A DNA stretch of 64,000 nucleotides from Albidovulum sp. (lineage in GTDB: Bacteria; Pseudomonadota; Alphaproteobacteria; Rhodobacterales; Rhodobacteraceae). This document shows positions 37,926 to 47,139 of the stretch, one piece after another. A model generated the notes under the pieces. It searched no databases, was not told the DNA's origin, and saw nothing but the letters and a program-made list of their open reading frames with translations. Made by a program: the position numbers and the translations under genes. The first letter of the stretch is position 1, and every line of letters begins with the position of its first letter. The stretch lies in contig JAPPFL010000051.1 of the NCBI GenBank assembly GCA_028823855.1, positions 1 through 64,000 of the forward strand, written 5' to 3'.

Positions 37926-38528
37926 ATGTTTTATAAGCCTTCAAAAGGCCACCGGCTTCCCCATAATCCGTTCAACGCTATCGTAGCTCCGCGTCCGATC
38001 GGCTGGATTTCGACGCGAGGCAGCACCGGTTCCGACAATCTCGCGCCCTACTCGTTTTTCAATGCGGTCGCCTATTCCCCCCCGCAGGTCATGTTCGCCA
38101 CGACAGGCGGAAAATCGGACCGCGCCAGAGGCAAGGACAGCTTGGCCAACATCATCGAAACCGAAGTGTTCTGCACGAATCTGGTAGAATATTCCATGCG
38201 CGAAAAAATGAATTTGACATCCGGATCCTACGGAAGGGATATCGACGAATTCGAATTCGCCGGCATTGATCGCCGCGAATGCGAGACGATCTCCTGTTGC
38301 CGGGTGGCGAACGCGCCCGCCAATTTGGAATGCCGACTCACCAAGGTCGTGACACTCGCGGGCGACGACAACTCTGTCGTGTTCGGCGAAGTCGTAGGCG
38401 TTCACTTGCGCGATGATTGCATTAGAAACGGCAAATTCGATCTGCTGAGCTGCCGTCCCGTTGCGCGTCTCGGCTACCACGACTATTGTCGAGTGGACGA
38501 GGCGTTCAGCATGCTGAGACCGGCTTAA
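37926..38528 (+). CDS. Flavin reductase-like domain protein
   Basis: A 200-residue protein of the DIM6/NTAB flavin reductase family, which binds FMN and often feeds reduced flavin to monooxygenases. It shows PFNAIVAPRPIGWISTRGSTG, LAPYSFFNAVAYSPPQVMFA and KDSLANIIETEVFCTNLV, the usual FMN-binding stretches. The ATG at 37926 has AAGG eight bases upstream; a longer frame overlapping the GNAT gene is not preferred. It lies 12 bases before mtnP and probably shares its transcript, though no direct biochemical link is evident. Confidence 0.88.
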   Translation: MFYKPSKGHRLPHNPFNAIVAPRPIGWISTRGSTGSDNLAPYSFFNAVAYSPPQVMFATTGGKSDRARGKDSLANIIETEVFCTNLVEYSMREKMNLTSGSYGRDIDEFEFAGIDRRECETISCCRVANAPANLECRLTKVVTLAGDDNSVVFGEVVGVHLRDDCIRNGKFDLLSCRPVARLGYHDYCRVDEAFSMLRPA

Positions 38529-38540
38529 TTGGAACTTGAA

Positions 38541-39419
38541 ATGCCCGATACCATGCTAGGCATAATCGGCGGAACCGGCGTTTACTCGATGGAAGGCGTC
38601 GACGATGCGAAACGGCACTCCTTGGACACGCCGTGGGGGCGGCCTTCGGGAGAGATCATCACGGGAACGATAGGCGGCGTAGGCGTCGCTTTTTTGCCGC
38701 GCCATGGCGAAGGGCACGTTTATTCGCCAAGCACCGTCCCCTACCGCGCCAACATTGCGTCATTAAAGATGGTCGGCGTAACGGATATCGTCTCCGTCTC
38801 GGCCTGCGGCTCGTTTCGAGAAGAATTGCCGCCGGGAAGTTTCCTCATAGTTGATCAGTACATCGACAGAACCTTTGCAAGAGAAAAGTCGTTTTTCGGA
38901 ACGGGATGCGTCGGGCACGTCTCGTTTGCCAGCCCCACATGCGGCAGAGTTTCCCAGGCCTGCGCAAATGCCGCATCGGCAGTCGGAGTTGCGTTCAAGC
39001 ACGGCGGCACTTATTTGGCCATGGAGGGCCCCCAGTTTTCAACGCTCGCCGAATCCAGACTCTACAGGGAAATCTGGGGCTGCGATGTCATTGGCATGAC
39101 GAACATGCCGGAAGCAAAGCTCGCGCGAGAAGCGGAAATCTGCTACGCCGCCGTTGCTATGATTACCGACTACGACTGCTGGCATCCCGACCACGGCGAT
39201 ATCGACATCCCGGCGATTATCGCGACCTTGCGCGCGAACGGGCAAAACGCCGCGAAGCTCGTACGCAAGCTCCCGAGCCTTTTGGAAAGCCCGCGAGAGC
39301 CTTGCGAGCAAGGATGCGACAGAGCTCTCGACCACGCGATAATCACGGCGCCCGAAAGCCGCGATGCCGAGCGGGTCGAAAAGCTAAGGGTCGTCGCGGG
39401 ACGCGTGCTGGCTGAATGA
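38541..39419 (+). CDS. mtnP: 5'-methylthioadenosine phosphorylase
   Basis: Cleaves methylthioadenosine, the by-product of polyamine synthesis, into adenine and methylthioribose-1-phosphate. The 292-residue protein has GIIGGTGVYSMEG near the N-terminus, FLPRHGEGHVYSPSTVPYRAN for phosphate and ribose binding, and GGTYLAMEGPQFSTLAES with NMPEAKLAREAEICYA, the purine phosphorylase family 2 signature. The ATG at 38541 with GGA upstream is preferred over a TTG at 38529. It is followed by apt, which would recycle the adenine released. Confidence 0.94.
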   Translation: MPDTMLGIIGGTGVYSMEGVDDAKRHSLDTPWGRPSGEIITGTIGGVGVAFLPRHGEGHVYSPSTVPYRANIASLKMVGVTDIVSVSACGSFREELPPGSFLIVDQYIDRTFAREKSFFGTGCVGHVSFASPTCGRVSQACANAASAVGVAFKHGGTYLAMEGPQFSTLAESRLYREIWGCDVIGMTNMPEAKLAREAEICYAAVAMITDYDCWHPDHGDIDIPAIIATLRANGQNAAKLVRKLPSLLESPREPCEQGCDRALDHAIITAPESRDAERVEKLRVVAGRVLAE

Positions 39420-39471
39420 CTTTTCCATTTGATCCTTGAAACTTTGAATCGCCGGATTTGGGAGAGCGGCA

Positions 39472-40011
39472 ATGGCTGACATGGTTTCGATCAAGGAATT
39501 CATACGTACCATTCCGGATTTCCCTAGGCCGGGAATCATGTTTCGGGATGTTACGACGCTATTCTGCGAATCGGTTCCGTTCGGTTCGACGGTTGCGCAG
39601 CTGGCGGAACCCTTCGAGAATTTAGGGATCGACAAGGTGGCCGGCATCGAAGCGCGCGGATTCGTAGTCGGCGGCGCGGTCGCGGACCGCCTCGGAGCGG
39701 GCTTCGTTCCGATCCGCAAGCAAGGCAAGTTGCCGGGCCCGCGGATCTCGCAAGCCTACACGCTCGAATACGGCGAAGAAATTGCGGAAATTCACGACGA
39801 CGCAGTTCAAGCCGATGAGAAAGTCCTGCTGCTCGACGATCTCTTGGCCACGGGAGGGACTGCCGAAGCGGCGCTTCGGCTGCTGGAGCGGCTAGGCGCC
39901 GAGGTCGTTGGCTGCGCGTTTATCGTAGATTTGCCCGATTTGGGAGGGCGTGCGCTGCTCGAAAACCTCGGCATGCGCGTTCACTGCCTCTGCGAATTCG
40001 AAGGCGATTGA
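39472..40011 (+). CDS. apt: Adenine phosphoribosyltransferase
   Basis: Converts adenine plus PRPP to AMP. The 179-residue protein shows DFPRPGIMFRDVTTL, GIEARGFVVGGAVADRLGAGFVPIRKQGKLPG and the PRPP loop VLLLDDLLATGGTAEAA (about 118-134). With mtnP immediately upstream it completes methylthioadenosine-to-AMP salvage. It converges on the FAD dehydrogenase gene with four bases between stop codons. Confidence 0.96.
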   Translation: MADMVSIKEFIRTIPDFPRPGIMFRDVTTLFCESVPFGSTVAQLAEPFENLGIDKVAGIEARGFVVGGAVADRLGAGFVPIRKQGKLPGPRISQAYTLEYGEEIAEIHDDAVQADEKVLLLDDLLATGGTAEAALRLLERLGAEVVGCAFIVDLPDLGGRALLENLGMRVHCLCEFEGD

Positions 40012-40015
40012 ATTT

Positions 40016-41458
40016 TCAGCCGGTTTCGCGCGGCAAGACCGCCCCCGGGTTCATGATCCATAACGGATCTAGAGCTTTCTTGACGCGGCGCATGGAATCA
40101 AGCAGCGCGCTGTCGCCGAATTCCTGCAGATCCCGCAATTTCAATCTCCCGATGCCGTGCTCGGCGGAAAACGACCCGCCCAATTCCTCCGCAAGGCCGT
40201 GAATGGCGCGACGGATGGGCGCTCGCAGGTTTTCGAATTCCGCGGCGGCGGCTCCACGCGGTGGAAAGACATTGTAGTGAATATTGCCGTCTCCCACGTG
40301 TCCGAAACAATTGATCCGAAACTCCCCGAACCGAGCAAGCAATTGGTCCGCTTTCGCAATAAGGTCGGGAATCGCCGACGGCGGAACTGAAATGTCGTGC
40401 GAGGACACAGATCCTATGCGGCGGTTGGCCTCGGGAATGAGTTCGCGGAATTGCCAAAGCGATTGCCTTTGAGTCTCCGATGCGGCAATGACGCCGTCCG
40501 AAGCGTAGCCTCGATCAAGCGCTTCGCCGGCCGCCACTTCCAGCCTTTGCGCCAATCCAAGCTCGAATTCTGCTCCGATATCGACGAGAACGGACCAATC
40601 CGGCGGCGTGTTGAACGGCGTTTTAACTCCCGGCACGGTTTCGCGAACGAAATGATAGCCATTCTTTTGTATCAGTTCGAAAGCGGAAATCAGATTTCCG
40701 AACCGGTTTTGGAAAAGTTCGAGCAGGTCGAGCGCGGCGGTAGGATCTGGAACGGCCAACAGGCATGTCGTTTCGTCCCGCGGTCTAGGATGCAACTTCA
40801 AGCAGGCCGCCGTAATCACGCCGAGCGTTCCCTCGGACCCCACGAGCAAGTCTCGCAAGTCATAGCCCGCGTTATTCTTGCGCAAAGGCCTAAGGCCGTT
40901 CCAGATGCTACCGTCCGGCAGAACGGCTTCGAGCCCCAGGCAAAGGCTTCTTGCATTGCCGTAGCGTATGACATGCACGCCGCCCGCATTGGTTGCGAGG
41001 CTGCCGCCGATTTGGCAGCTGCCTTGCGCGGCCGTTGACAGGGGAAATATCCGTTCGGCGGACCGGGCCGCGTCCTGTACGGCTAGGAGAGTGCATCCCG
41101 CCTCGGCTACAAGCGCATTGTCGCTCGTTGAAACTAGGCGAATCTCTTTCATTCTTTCCGTCGAAAGCAAAACGGGGTCCGGCAGTTCCGCCGCGATTTG
41201 TCCGCCGACCAGGCCGGTGCCGCCTCCAAATGGCACTACGGCCGTGCCGACTTCGCCGCAGAGGCGTAAAACCTTGGATACTTCGTTCGCCGTCTTCGGC
41301 GCGACGACAAGGACGTTTCCTGCCGTAAACCTACCCCTCGGCTCCGAAAGATACTTGCCGCTCAATTCGGGAAAGGAGCGGGCCGGCAATGCGCAGCGAA
41401 GCTTCTCGCGAAGCGAATTCGACACCGGGGTTAGGTGAGCGAGCGAAGATCCTGCCAT
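40016..41458 (-). CDS. FAD-linked D-2-hydroxyacid dehydrogenase family protein
   Basis: A 480-residue flavoprotein of the GlcD/D-2-hydroxyglutarate dehydrogenase group. The FAD domain (about 45-225) has VVPFGGGTGLVGGQ, GGSLATNAGG and LLVGSEGTLGVITAA. The C-terminal FAD-oxidase domain contains INCFGHVGDGNIHYNVFPP with metal-site histidines, and ends with FSAEHGIGRLK and DPLWIMNPGAVLP. It oxidises a D-2-hydroxyacid such as D-lactate or D-2-hydroxyglutarate; the substrate is open. It is separate from its neighbours in function. Confidence 0.9.
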   Translation of the reverse strand: MAGSSLAHLTPVSNSLREKLRCALPARSFPELSGKYLSEPRGRFTAGNVLVVAPKTANEVSKVLRLCGEVGTAVVPFGGGTGLVGGQIAAELPDPVLLSTERMKEIRLVSTSDNALVAEAGCTLLAVQDAARSAERIFPLSTAAQGSCQIGGSLATNAGGVHVIRYGNARSLCLGLEAVLPDGSIWNGLRPLRKNNAGYDLRDLLVGSEGTLGVITAACLKLHPRPRDETTCLLAVPDPTAALDLLELFQNRFGNLISAFELIQKNGYHFVRETVPGVKTPFNTPPDWSVLVDIGAEFELGLAQRLEVAAGEALDRGYASDGVIAASETQRQSLWQFRELIPEANRRIGSVSSHDISVPPSAIPDLIAKADQLLARFGEFRINCFGHVGDGNIHYNVFPPRGAAAAEFENLRAPIRRAIHGLAEELGGSFSAEHGIGRLKLRDLQEFGDSALLDSMRRVKKALDPLWIMNPGAVLPRETG

Positions 41459-41525
41459 TTTAGCGCGTCCAATTTCGCTGAGATGCTAAGGAAGCGACCG
41501 GGTCGCCGATCCTAGCCGCATAAAA

Positions 41526-42110
41526 TCAACCCTTTACGGCCAATCCGCGCCGGTCCGGACGCAAATTGGCGTAAAGCACATGGTGGCTCCACCGGCCCTC
41601 GATTTCGAGATAGCATTGCGCGACGCCTTCGTACTTGAACCCCGTCTTTTCCAGCAATCCGCGCGACGCTACGTTGTCGGGAAGGCATGCGGCCTCGATT
41701 CGGCTTAGGTCCAAAATCGTGAATGCGTGGTGAACAAGCGCGGGAACCGCCTCCTTCATGTAGCCGTTGCGGGCAAATCGCTTGCCTATCCAGTATCCGA
41801 GCGACCCCGACTGCGCCGGTCCGCGCCGAATGTTGTCGAGCGTAATTCCGCCGAGAATGGCATCGTCGTCTTTGCGGATGAGCAAAAGCGGCATTGCGGT
41901 TCCCTTCCGGTGGGACTTGTGGGCCCAGTAAACCCTAGAAAAGAAGGCTCCGCGGCTCAAATGGTAGGGAGTCCAGCTCGGCTCCCAGGGCCTCAAAAAA
42001 TCTTCGCTATCGGCTCGCAACTTCGACCAGGACGTAAAATCGCCGCGCTCCGGTAGCCGCAGCCTGATTCTGTCAGTATAAATAACCGGACGTTTGAAGA
42101 AATTCAGCAT
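41526..42110 (-). CDS. RimJ/RimL-type GNAT acetyltransferase
   Basis: A 194-residue GNAT protein of the ribosomal-protein-alanine acetyltransferase group. It starts with RPVIYTDRIRLRLPERGDF, typical of the group, and has LGYWIGKRFARNGYMKEAVPAL for acetyl-CoA, then RIEAACLPDNVASRGLLEKTGFKYEG. It could acetylate the N-terminus of a ribosomal protein or another target. It overlaps the M16 peptidase gene by seven bases and closes the long minus-strand run from ctaC. Confidence 0.9.
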   Translation of the reverse strand: MLNFFKRPVIYTDRIRLRLPERGDFTSWSKLRADSEDFLRPWEPSWTPYHLSRGAFFSRVYWAHKSHRKGTAMPLLLIRKDDDAILGGITLDNIRRGPAQSGSLGYWIGKRFARNGYMKEAVPALVHHAFTILDLSRIEAACLPDNVASRGLLEKTGFKYEGVAQCYLEIEGRWSHHVLYANLRPDRRGLAVKG

Positions 42111-43372
42111 GACTCCGCAAGGCGCAATGCCAGTTCGTCAAGACGCGGCGCCGACTTCACGCGTCCGTATACGGCCATCGCCGCCTTGCCCGATTCAATT
42201 ATGCCTTGAGCAAAGTCGCGCGCTTTGCGCGAATCGATCGCATCGAACTGCGCGATAATTTCATCGGTTTCCGGAATCCGGCCAAAAAATCCCAGATACC
42301 GGGCAAGGCGTTCTATTCGACTCGCCGGACTTTCCAGCGACATCAGAAAGCCCACTCGGATCTGCGTTCGCGCGCGAGCGGCTTCTTCTTCGCCAATATC
42401 GTCGACCGACCTTTTGATTTCATCAATGAACAATCGCGCCATCTCCGGCAGTTCGCGTTCGCCCGTTACCGCATGAAGCAAAATCGTACCGGTATCGGCG
42501 AAGGAGTTTACGCTTGCGGAAACGGTATAGCACAAGCCGCGTTTCTCCCTCGCTTCCACAAATAGGCGCGATGATGTTCCGCCTCCCATGATGGTCGCGT
42601 AGACGCGCGCAGCCTGGTCCTTGTGGTCAAGAAAGCCGGGGCCCTCGAAAGCTATCGCCAGGTGCGCCTGTTCGATCTTCTTCGTCTTGCGGAATTCTCC
42701 AGGCGAAAACTTTCCTGGAGCGCCGGATTCCAGCTCTTTTTTCTTCATTCCGCCGAAATACAAGGTCGCGAGCCTAGCGACCTCGTCATGGTCGATTGCG
42801 CCGGCGGCGGCGAGAATCATGTTTTCGGCGACATACTGCTCGGACACGAAACGTTTAAGGTCGGCGGCATCGAACTGCGACACCAGGTCAGTGGATCCAA
42901 GGATAGGTCTTCCCAGGGACTGGCGGGGATAGATCGATTTCTGCAGGCCTTCGAACAGCATGTCGTCGGGAATATCCGCCGCCTCTCCAATCTCCTGGAG
43001 GATAACGTTTCGCTCTAGTTCTATATCGTCGGACTGAAAAGCGGGATTAAGCACGATGTCGGCGATCAATTCCACCGCGAGAGGCACGTCCTCGGCGAGC
43101 ACGCGGCTGTAGTATGCCGTCGCTTCCTTGCTAGTATAGGCGTTGAGCATTCCGCCGACGCTCTCGATTGCCCCGTTTATCTCGAGTGCCGTGCGAGTGG
43201 TTGTACCTTTGAACGCCATGTGTTCGAGAAAGTGCGCGATTCCGTTTTGCTCGGGCTTTTCCTGGCGTCCGCCGGCGAATACATACAGGCCAACCGCCGC
43301 GGATTCGAGGCCGGGCATGTCCTCGGTAGCTACTCGGAAGCCGTTCTCTAGAGCGACCACGCGAATGCTCAT
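42104..43372 (-). CDS. M16 family zinc peptidase (processing-peptidase-like)
   Basis: A 422-residue peptidase related to the mitochondrial processing peptidase beta subunit and to Rickettsia/rhizobial homologues. The inverted zinc motif is HFLEHMAFKG (HxxEH) near residues 47-51 with a downstream glutamate in ELERNVILQEIGEA. The C-terminal M16 domain contains GGGTSSRLFVEAREKRGLCYTVSAS. Its start overlaps the thrC stop as ATGA; thrC followed by an M16 peptidase and a GNAT is a conserved alphaproteobacterial order. Substrate unknown. Confidence 0.94.
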   Translation of the reverse strand: MSIRVVALENGFRVATEDMPGLESAAVGLYVFAGGRQEKPEQNGIAHFLEHMAFKGTTTRTALEINGAIESVGGMLNAYTSKEATAYYSRVLAEDVPLAVELIADIVLNPAFQSDDIELERNVILQEIGEAADIPDDMLFEGLQKSIYPRQSLGRPILGSTDLVSQFDAADLKRFVSEQYVAENMILAAAGAIDHDEVARLATLYFGGMKKKELESGAPGKFSPGEFRKTKKIEQAHLAIAFEGPGFLDHKDQAARVYATIMGGGTSSRLFVEAREKRGLCYTVSASVNSFADTGTILLHAVTGERELPEMARLFIDEIKRSVDDIGEEEAARARTQIRVGFLMSLESPASRIERLARYLGFFGRIPETDEIIAQFDAIDSRKARDFAQGIIESGKAAMAVYGRVKSAPRLDELALRLAESC

Positions 43373-44766
43373 GCCGGAAGCCCTCTGCGAATCGCGTCCT
43401 TGATTTCGTCAAGATCGTTGTCGACGGAGTGCATCCTCTCGGCGGCTTGGCCCAACCCGTCGAATCGGCTCGGAAGCTCCGGCGCGAAGCCGGTCGCGTC
43501 TTTCACCGCGTCCGGGAATTTCGCCGAATGGGCCGTGGCGAGGATCACCATCGGAGCGCTCCGCCGGGCCACCGCATGGTCCCAGGCGACTTTGACTCCG
43601 ACGGCCGTATGCGGGCAGACGACTTCCCCGGAATGTCGAAATACCTCGGCAATCGTTTCAACAGTTTCGTCCTCCCTACAGTTTCCGCTCGCGAACTGCT
43701 CGCGAAGCCACGCCAAAACCGGCTCGCCCAATTCGAATCCGCCCTCGCCCGCGAGCCGCGCCATCATTCCCGATACTGCGGCGCCGTTTCGCCCGCTCGC
43801 CTCGTACAACGCTCTTTCGAAATTCGAACTGACCTGAATATCCATCGACGGGCTAAGAGAAGGCCTTACGTCCGCCGTACGGTATTGCCCCGAGCGAATC
43901 GCTCTGTCGAGAATATCGTTTTGGTTTGTCGCGAGCACAAGGCGTTCGATTGGCAGCCCGGAAGCGCGAGCAGCGTAGCCGGCATATATGTCGCCGAAGT
44001 TGCCTGTCGGCACCGAAAACGAGACCTTGCGCATCGGCGACCCGAGCGCCGTGGCCGAAGCGAAGTAGTAGACCATCTGGGCGGCCACTCTCGCCCAGTT
44101 GATCGAATTGATTCCGGCTAAAGACATTTCTTGTCGAAAGCTCGCGTCGTTAAACATGTCCTTGACGCGCGCCTGGCAGTCGTCGAAGTCTCCCCTGACA
44201 GCCAGCGCGTGGACGTTCGCATCGCAGGGCGTCGTCATCTGCCTGCGCTGCACTTCCGAAATCCTGCCTTCGGGAAACAGGATGAATACGGAGACCGAAT
44301 CCAGCCCGCGAAACGCTTCGATAGCAGCCGACCCCGTATCGCCGCTGGTAGCGCCGATGATCGTCGCTCGCTCTCCTCTCCTGGAGAGCGCGGCTTGGAA
44401 CAGTTGCGCAACGAGTTGCATCGCGAAGTCCTTGAAGGCCAGAGTCGGGCCGTGGAATAGCTCCAAAAGAAAGCTGCTGGATTCGATCTGCACCAGAGGG
44501 CAGCGGGCGGCGTGGCCGAATCCGTCGTAAGCGCGCGAGATATAGCCGCGTAGTTCGCCTTCGGAGAACGAATCGCCCACGAATGGCCGCATTATCCTGA
44601 ATGCGATTTCCTCATAGGACTGGCCGGCGAGACGAGCGATGAAGTCTTTGGTAAATTCCGGCCAGTATTCGGGCACGTATAGACCGCCGTCGCTTGCCAG
44701 CCCGGCGAGCATCGCCGATTCGAAGTTGAGCGGCCGAGATCCGCCGCGCGTCGAAACATATCGCAT
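43369..44766 (-). CDS. thrC: Threonine synthase
   Basis: PLP enzyme that turns O-phosphohomoserine into threonine. The 465-residue protein starts MRYVSTRGG and carries FHGPTLAFKDFAMQLVAQ, where the lysine binds PLP, followed by GATSGDTGSAAIEA. Later segments (NWARVAAQMVYYF, SFSVPTGNFGDIYAGY) fit the long proteobacterial/fungal type. It overlaps the M16 peptidase by four bases and follows SURF1 by 24 bases, so transcription probably runs from the cytochrome oxidase genes. Confidence 0.96.
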   Translation of the reverse strand: MRYVSTRGGSRPLNFESAMLAGLASDGGLYVPEYWPEFTKDFIARLAGQSYEEIAFRIMRPFVGDSFSEGELRGYISRAYDGFGHAARCPLVQIESSSFLLELFHGPTLAFKDFAMQLVAQLFQAALSRRGERATIIGATSGDTGSAAIEAFRGLDSVSVFILFPEGRISEVQRRQMTTPCDANVHALAVRGDFDDCQARVKDMFNDASFRQEMSLAGINSINWARVAAQMVYYFASATALGSPMRKVSFSVPTGNFGDIYAGYAARASGLPIERLVLATNQNDILDRAIRSGQYRTADVRPSLSPSMDIQVSSNFERALYEASGRNGAAVSGMMARLAGEGGFELGEPVLAWLREQFASGNCREDETVETIAEVFRHSGEVVCPHTAVGVKVAWDHAVARRSAPMVILATAHSAKFPDAVKDATGFAPELPSRFDGLGQAAERMHSVDNDLDEIKDAIRRGLPA

Positions 44767-44790
44767 CTTTATTTGACCTGAATCGCCATC

Positions 44791-45462
44791 CTACGCGCTC
44801 CTGCGCCCTATGCGCCAAACCCAGTAGGTCGTCATCGCAAGCCACGCGGCCGCAAGCGAAAACCAAGTCGCCGCGTACTGCAAGTGATTATTTGGAATGC
44901 CATGTGAATCAACCGGCCAAGGCACCACGAAGCTCGCATCGCCATCGGAGTCCCGGGACACGACCATGACGGCTTCCGTGCCGAGAGCGGCGGCCATCAT
45001 TTCCACGTCTCGCGCGAACCACAAATCGGCTTCCGGCTTTGGAGTGAAAAATCGATCCCATTCGTCGGGCCAATGGAGATTGCCGACTACATCGAGAGTC
45101 GCGTCGTCCGAGGCCAAGGCCATTCGGCTTTCCGCAATGAATCCTCGGTCCAGAAGCACGCGCCTTCCGTCGGTCTCGAAGGCGGAGACGACTCTAAAGC
45201 CCGGCCCAAGGCCCCGGCGGCTCGTTAGCACGCGCAACGGGCTTCCGACGATGCGTCCGGACAGCGAAACGGCCCGGAAATTGTCTGTCGACTGATCGGG
45301 AAATTCCGGCAGCATCCCGGGATCGGCTCCAATTCGCGCGTCGATTTCGGCCAGCAAGCCTTCCTTCCATTGCAGCCGCTGCAATTGCCAAATTCCAAGA
45401 GAAAGCAAAACCGCGATGCCGACGATGCCGAATATCGCGGGCCCGATCGCCGCGCGAGTCAT
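44791..45462 (-). CDS. SURF1 family cytochrome oxidase assembly protein
   Basis: A 223-residue membrane protein with one helix at each end (IFGIVGIAVLLSLGIWQLQR and HLQYAATWFSLAAAWLAMTT) and a periplasmic domain between, the SURF1 layout. The motifs LGIWQLQRLQWK, DRGFI and PNNHLQYA(A/G)TW are family hallmarks. It helps insert heme a into subunit I of aa3-type oxidase. Its place after ctaE is standard; the usual DUF983 gene is not found in the 96-base gap. Confidence 0.93.
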   Translation of the reverse strand: MTRAAIGPAIFGIVGIAVLLSLGIWQLQRLQWKEGLLAEIDARIGADPGMLPEFPDQSTDNFRAVSLSGRIVGSPLRVLTSRRGLGPGFRVVSAFETDGRRVLLDRGFIAESRMALASDDATLDVVGNLHWPDEWDRFFTPKPEADLWFARDVEMMAAALGTEAVMVVSRDSDGDASFVVPWPVDSHGIPNNHLQYAATWFSLAAAWLAMTTYWVWRIGRRSA

Positions 45463-45558
45463 GCCGACCTCCGGCCGTCGGTCGAGTCAGGCGATCGATC
45501 CGGCCTCGCCTTTCGGGAAGTCAGCCCTTTTACGCGCTCGCATTGGTCCGAAGGCAGG

Positions 45559-46350
45559 TCAGCTTCCCCAGATGTAGACGACGCAGAATAGGAACAGCCA
45601 GACGACATCGACAAAGTGCCAGTACCAAGCGGCCGTTTCAAAGCCGATATGCTGCTGCGGCGTGAAATGCCCGCGCAATGCGCGAAACAGGCAAACCAGA
45701 AGGAATAACGTGCCAATGATTACGTGAGCGCCGTGGAATCCGGTCGCCATGAAGAAGCTCGCGCCATAGATGTTGCCCGAGAACCCGAATGCCGCGTGGC
45801 TGTATTCATAGGCTTGGAAAAACGTGAAGAGGCAGCCCAGTATGATCGCCAGAATCAAGCCGTTGACGAGATCCTTCCGATTGTTTTCGTGCGCAATCGC
45901 GTGGTGGGCCCATGTGGCGGCCGCTCCCGAGCTCAAAAGAATCAGAGTGTTGATAAGCGGGAGGTGCCAGGGGTCGAATGGCTCAATCCCCACCGGCGGC
46001 CAAACGCCGCCCGCGCCTTCCTCCATCGGATAAATGGCGTGCTTGAAAAATGTCCAGAACCACGCCGCGAAAAACATGATCTCCGACATGACGAACAGTA
46101 TGAATCCGTACCGCAGTCCGATTTGAACGACGGGCGTGTGGTCGCCGATGCCCGATTCCACGACCACGTCGGACCACCAGGCGACCATCGTGTAGACGAT
46201 CATCGCGACGCCGGCCAGCAAGACCCAGGGGCCGTGTTCGTGCATGAACAGGACCCCGCCGAATAGCATGGTAAAGATGCCGACCGCTCCGATAAAGGGC
46301 CAGATCGAAGGATCCAGGATATGATAGTCGTGATGTTTTTCGTGCGCCAT
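45559..46350 (-). CDS. ctaE: Cytochrome c oxidase subunit III
   Basis: A 263-residue protein with seven predicted helices. Conserved pieces include the N-terminal [36 protein letters not shown] with the buried glutamate, [33 protein letters not shown] and [19 protein letters not shown], ending with [14 protein letters not shown]. It stabilises subunit I and proton uptake. AGGAAA lies before the ATG. It follows ctaG by 26 bases. Confidence 0.97.
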   Translation of the reverse strand: MAHEKHHDYHILDPSIWPFIGAVGIFTMLFGGVLFMHEHGPWVLLAGVAMIVYTMVAWWSDVVVESGIGDHTPVVQIGLRYGFILFVMSEIMFFAAWFWTFFKHAIYPMEEGAGGVWPPVGIEPFDPWHLPLINTLILLSSGAAATWAHHAIAHENNRKDLVNGLILAIILGCLFTFFQAYEYSHAAFGFSGNIYGASFFMATGFHGAHVIIGTLFLLVCLFRALRGHFTPQQHIGFETAAWYWHFVDVVWLFLFCVVYIWGS

Positions 46351-46376
46351 TACAAGTTTCCTGAATATTAGTCCTT

Positions 46377-46955
46377 TTAGCCGGATTGGCCGTCCATCTT
46401 GCCGTACGATGCCAATTCTTCCGAATCTTCGGCGACATGAAACGTATAGGATAGTGTAATCGAGTTTACTGAACCCGCTTCAACATCGTCGACAATTTCC
46501 GGATCGACGAAGAAGCTTACGGGCATCCGTACGGTTTCGCCCGGTTCCAGCACCTGCATCTGAAAGCAGAAGCACTCGATCTTTATGAAATATTCCCCCG
46601 CCGAATACGGGTAGACGTTGTAGCTGGCGGTTCCCGCCACGGGCTTGCTCGTCGGATTGTGGGCAACGTAGTAGGCAAGCGCGTTTTCGCCTATCCGGAT
46701 GTCCGTGGCGGTCGTTTCGGGGCGGAATTCCCATGGCATCCCTCGTTCCAGCGAAGCGTCGAATCTTATTTGCACGGTCCGATTCAGGATTTCCTGGCCT
46801 TCGTATGATTCGCCGACGATCGTCGTCCCGCCAAACCCCGTTACGCGGCAGAACCAGTCGTAGAGCGGCACGGACGCCCAGGCCGCCGCGCACATGGTCG
46901 CCGCGACCGCGGCAAGCATGAACAGCGAGCGGCGATTGCGCGCTGCGGCGGTCAA
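46377..46955 (-). CDS. ctaG: Cytochrome oxidase copper chaperone CtaG (Cox11)
   Basis: Delivers copper to the CuB site of subunit I. After one membrane helix ([24 protein letters not shown]) the periplasmic domain has the copper motif CFCFQ (in [13 protein letters not shown]) and VSFFVDPEI, the Cox11 signature. I placed the start at the TTG at 46955, which overlaps the coxF stop as TTGA and has GGAG seven bases upstream, giving 192 residues; the first ATG would remove 12 residues and most of the cytoplasmic tail. Longer frames overlap coxF. Confidence 0.92.
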   Translation of the reverse strand: MTAAARNRRSLFMLAAVAATMCAAAWASVPLYDWFCRVTGFGGTTIVGESYEGQEILNRTVQIRFDASLERGMPWEFRPETTATDIRIGENALAYYVAHNPTSKPVAGTASYNVYPYSAGEYFIKIECFCFQMQVLEPGETVRMPVSFFVDPEIVDDVEAGSVNSITLSYTFHVAEDSEELASYGKMDGQSG

Positions 46956-47137
46956 CCTTCGCTCTCCAGAAGGGACGGGCGGACTGCGTGATCGAACGCT
47001 TCCATCAAATGGCCGCTGGAGAGCTTTACGATCGTAATGCCGAAAACCAGCGCGACGAACATGCCAAGGATCGCCCCGACCAGCGCATTTCGACGCCAGC
47101 GCCTCGCGAATGCGGGATGCTCCTTTCGAATAGCCAT
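46952..47137 (-). CDS. CoxF-like small cytochrome oxidase assembly protein
   Basis: A 61-residue protein with a basic N-terminus (AIRKEHPAFARRWRRNALVG) and one membrane helix (ILGMFVALVFGITIVKL). Small single-helix proteins of this type (CoxF) sit between ctaB and ctaG in many alphaproteobacteria. The ATG at 47137 follows the ctaB stop by two bases; an ATG at 47149 would overlap ctaB. Its stop overlaps the ctaG start. Confidence 0.8.
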   Translation of the reverse strand: MAIRKEHPAFARRWRRNALVGAILGMFVALVFGITIVKLSSGHLMEAFDHAVRPSLLESEG

Positions 47138-47139
47138 GC

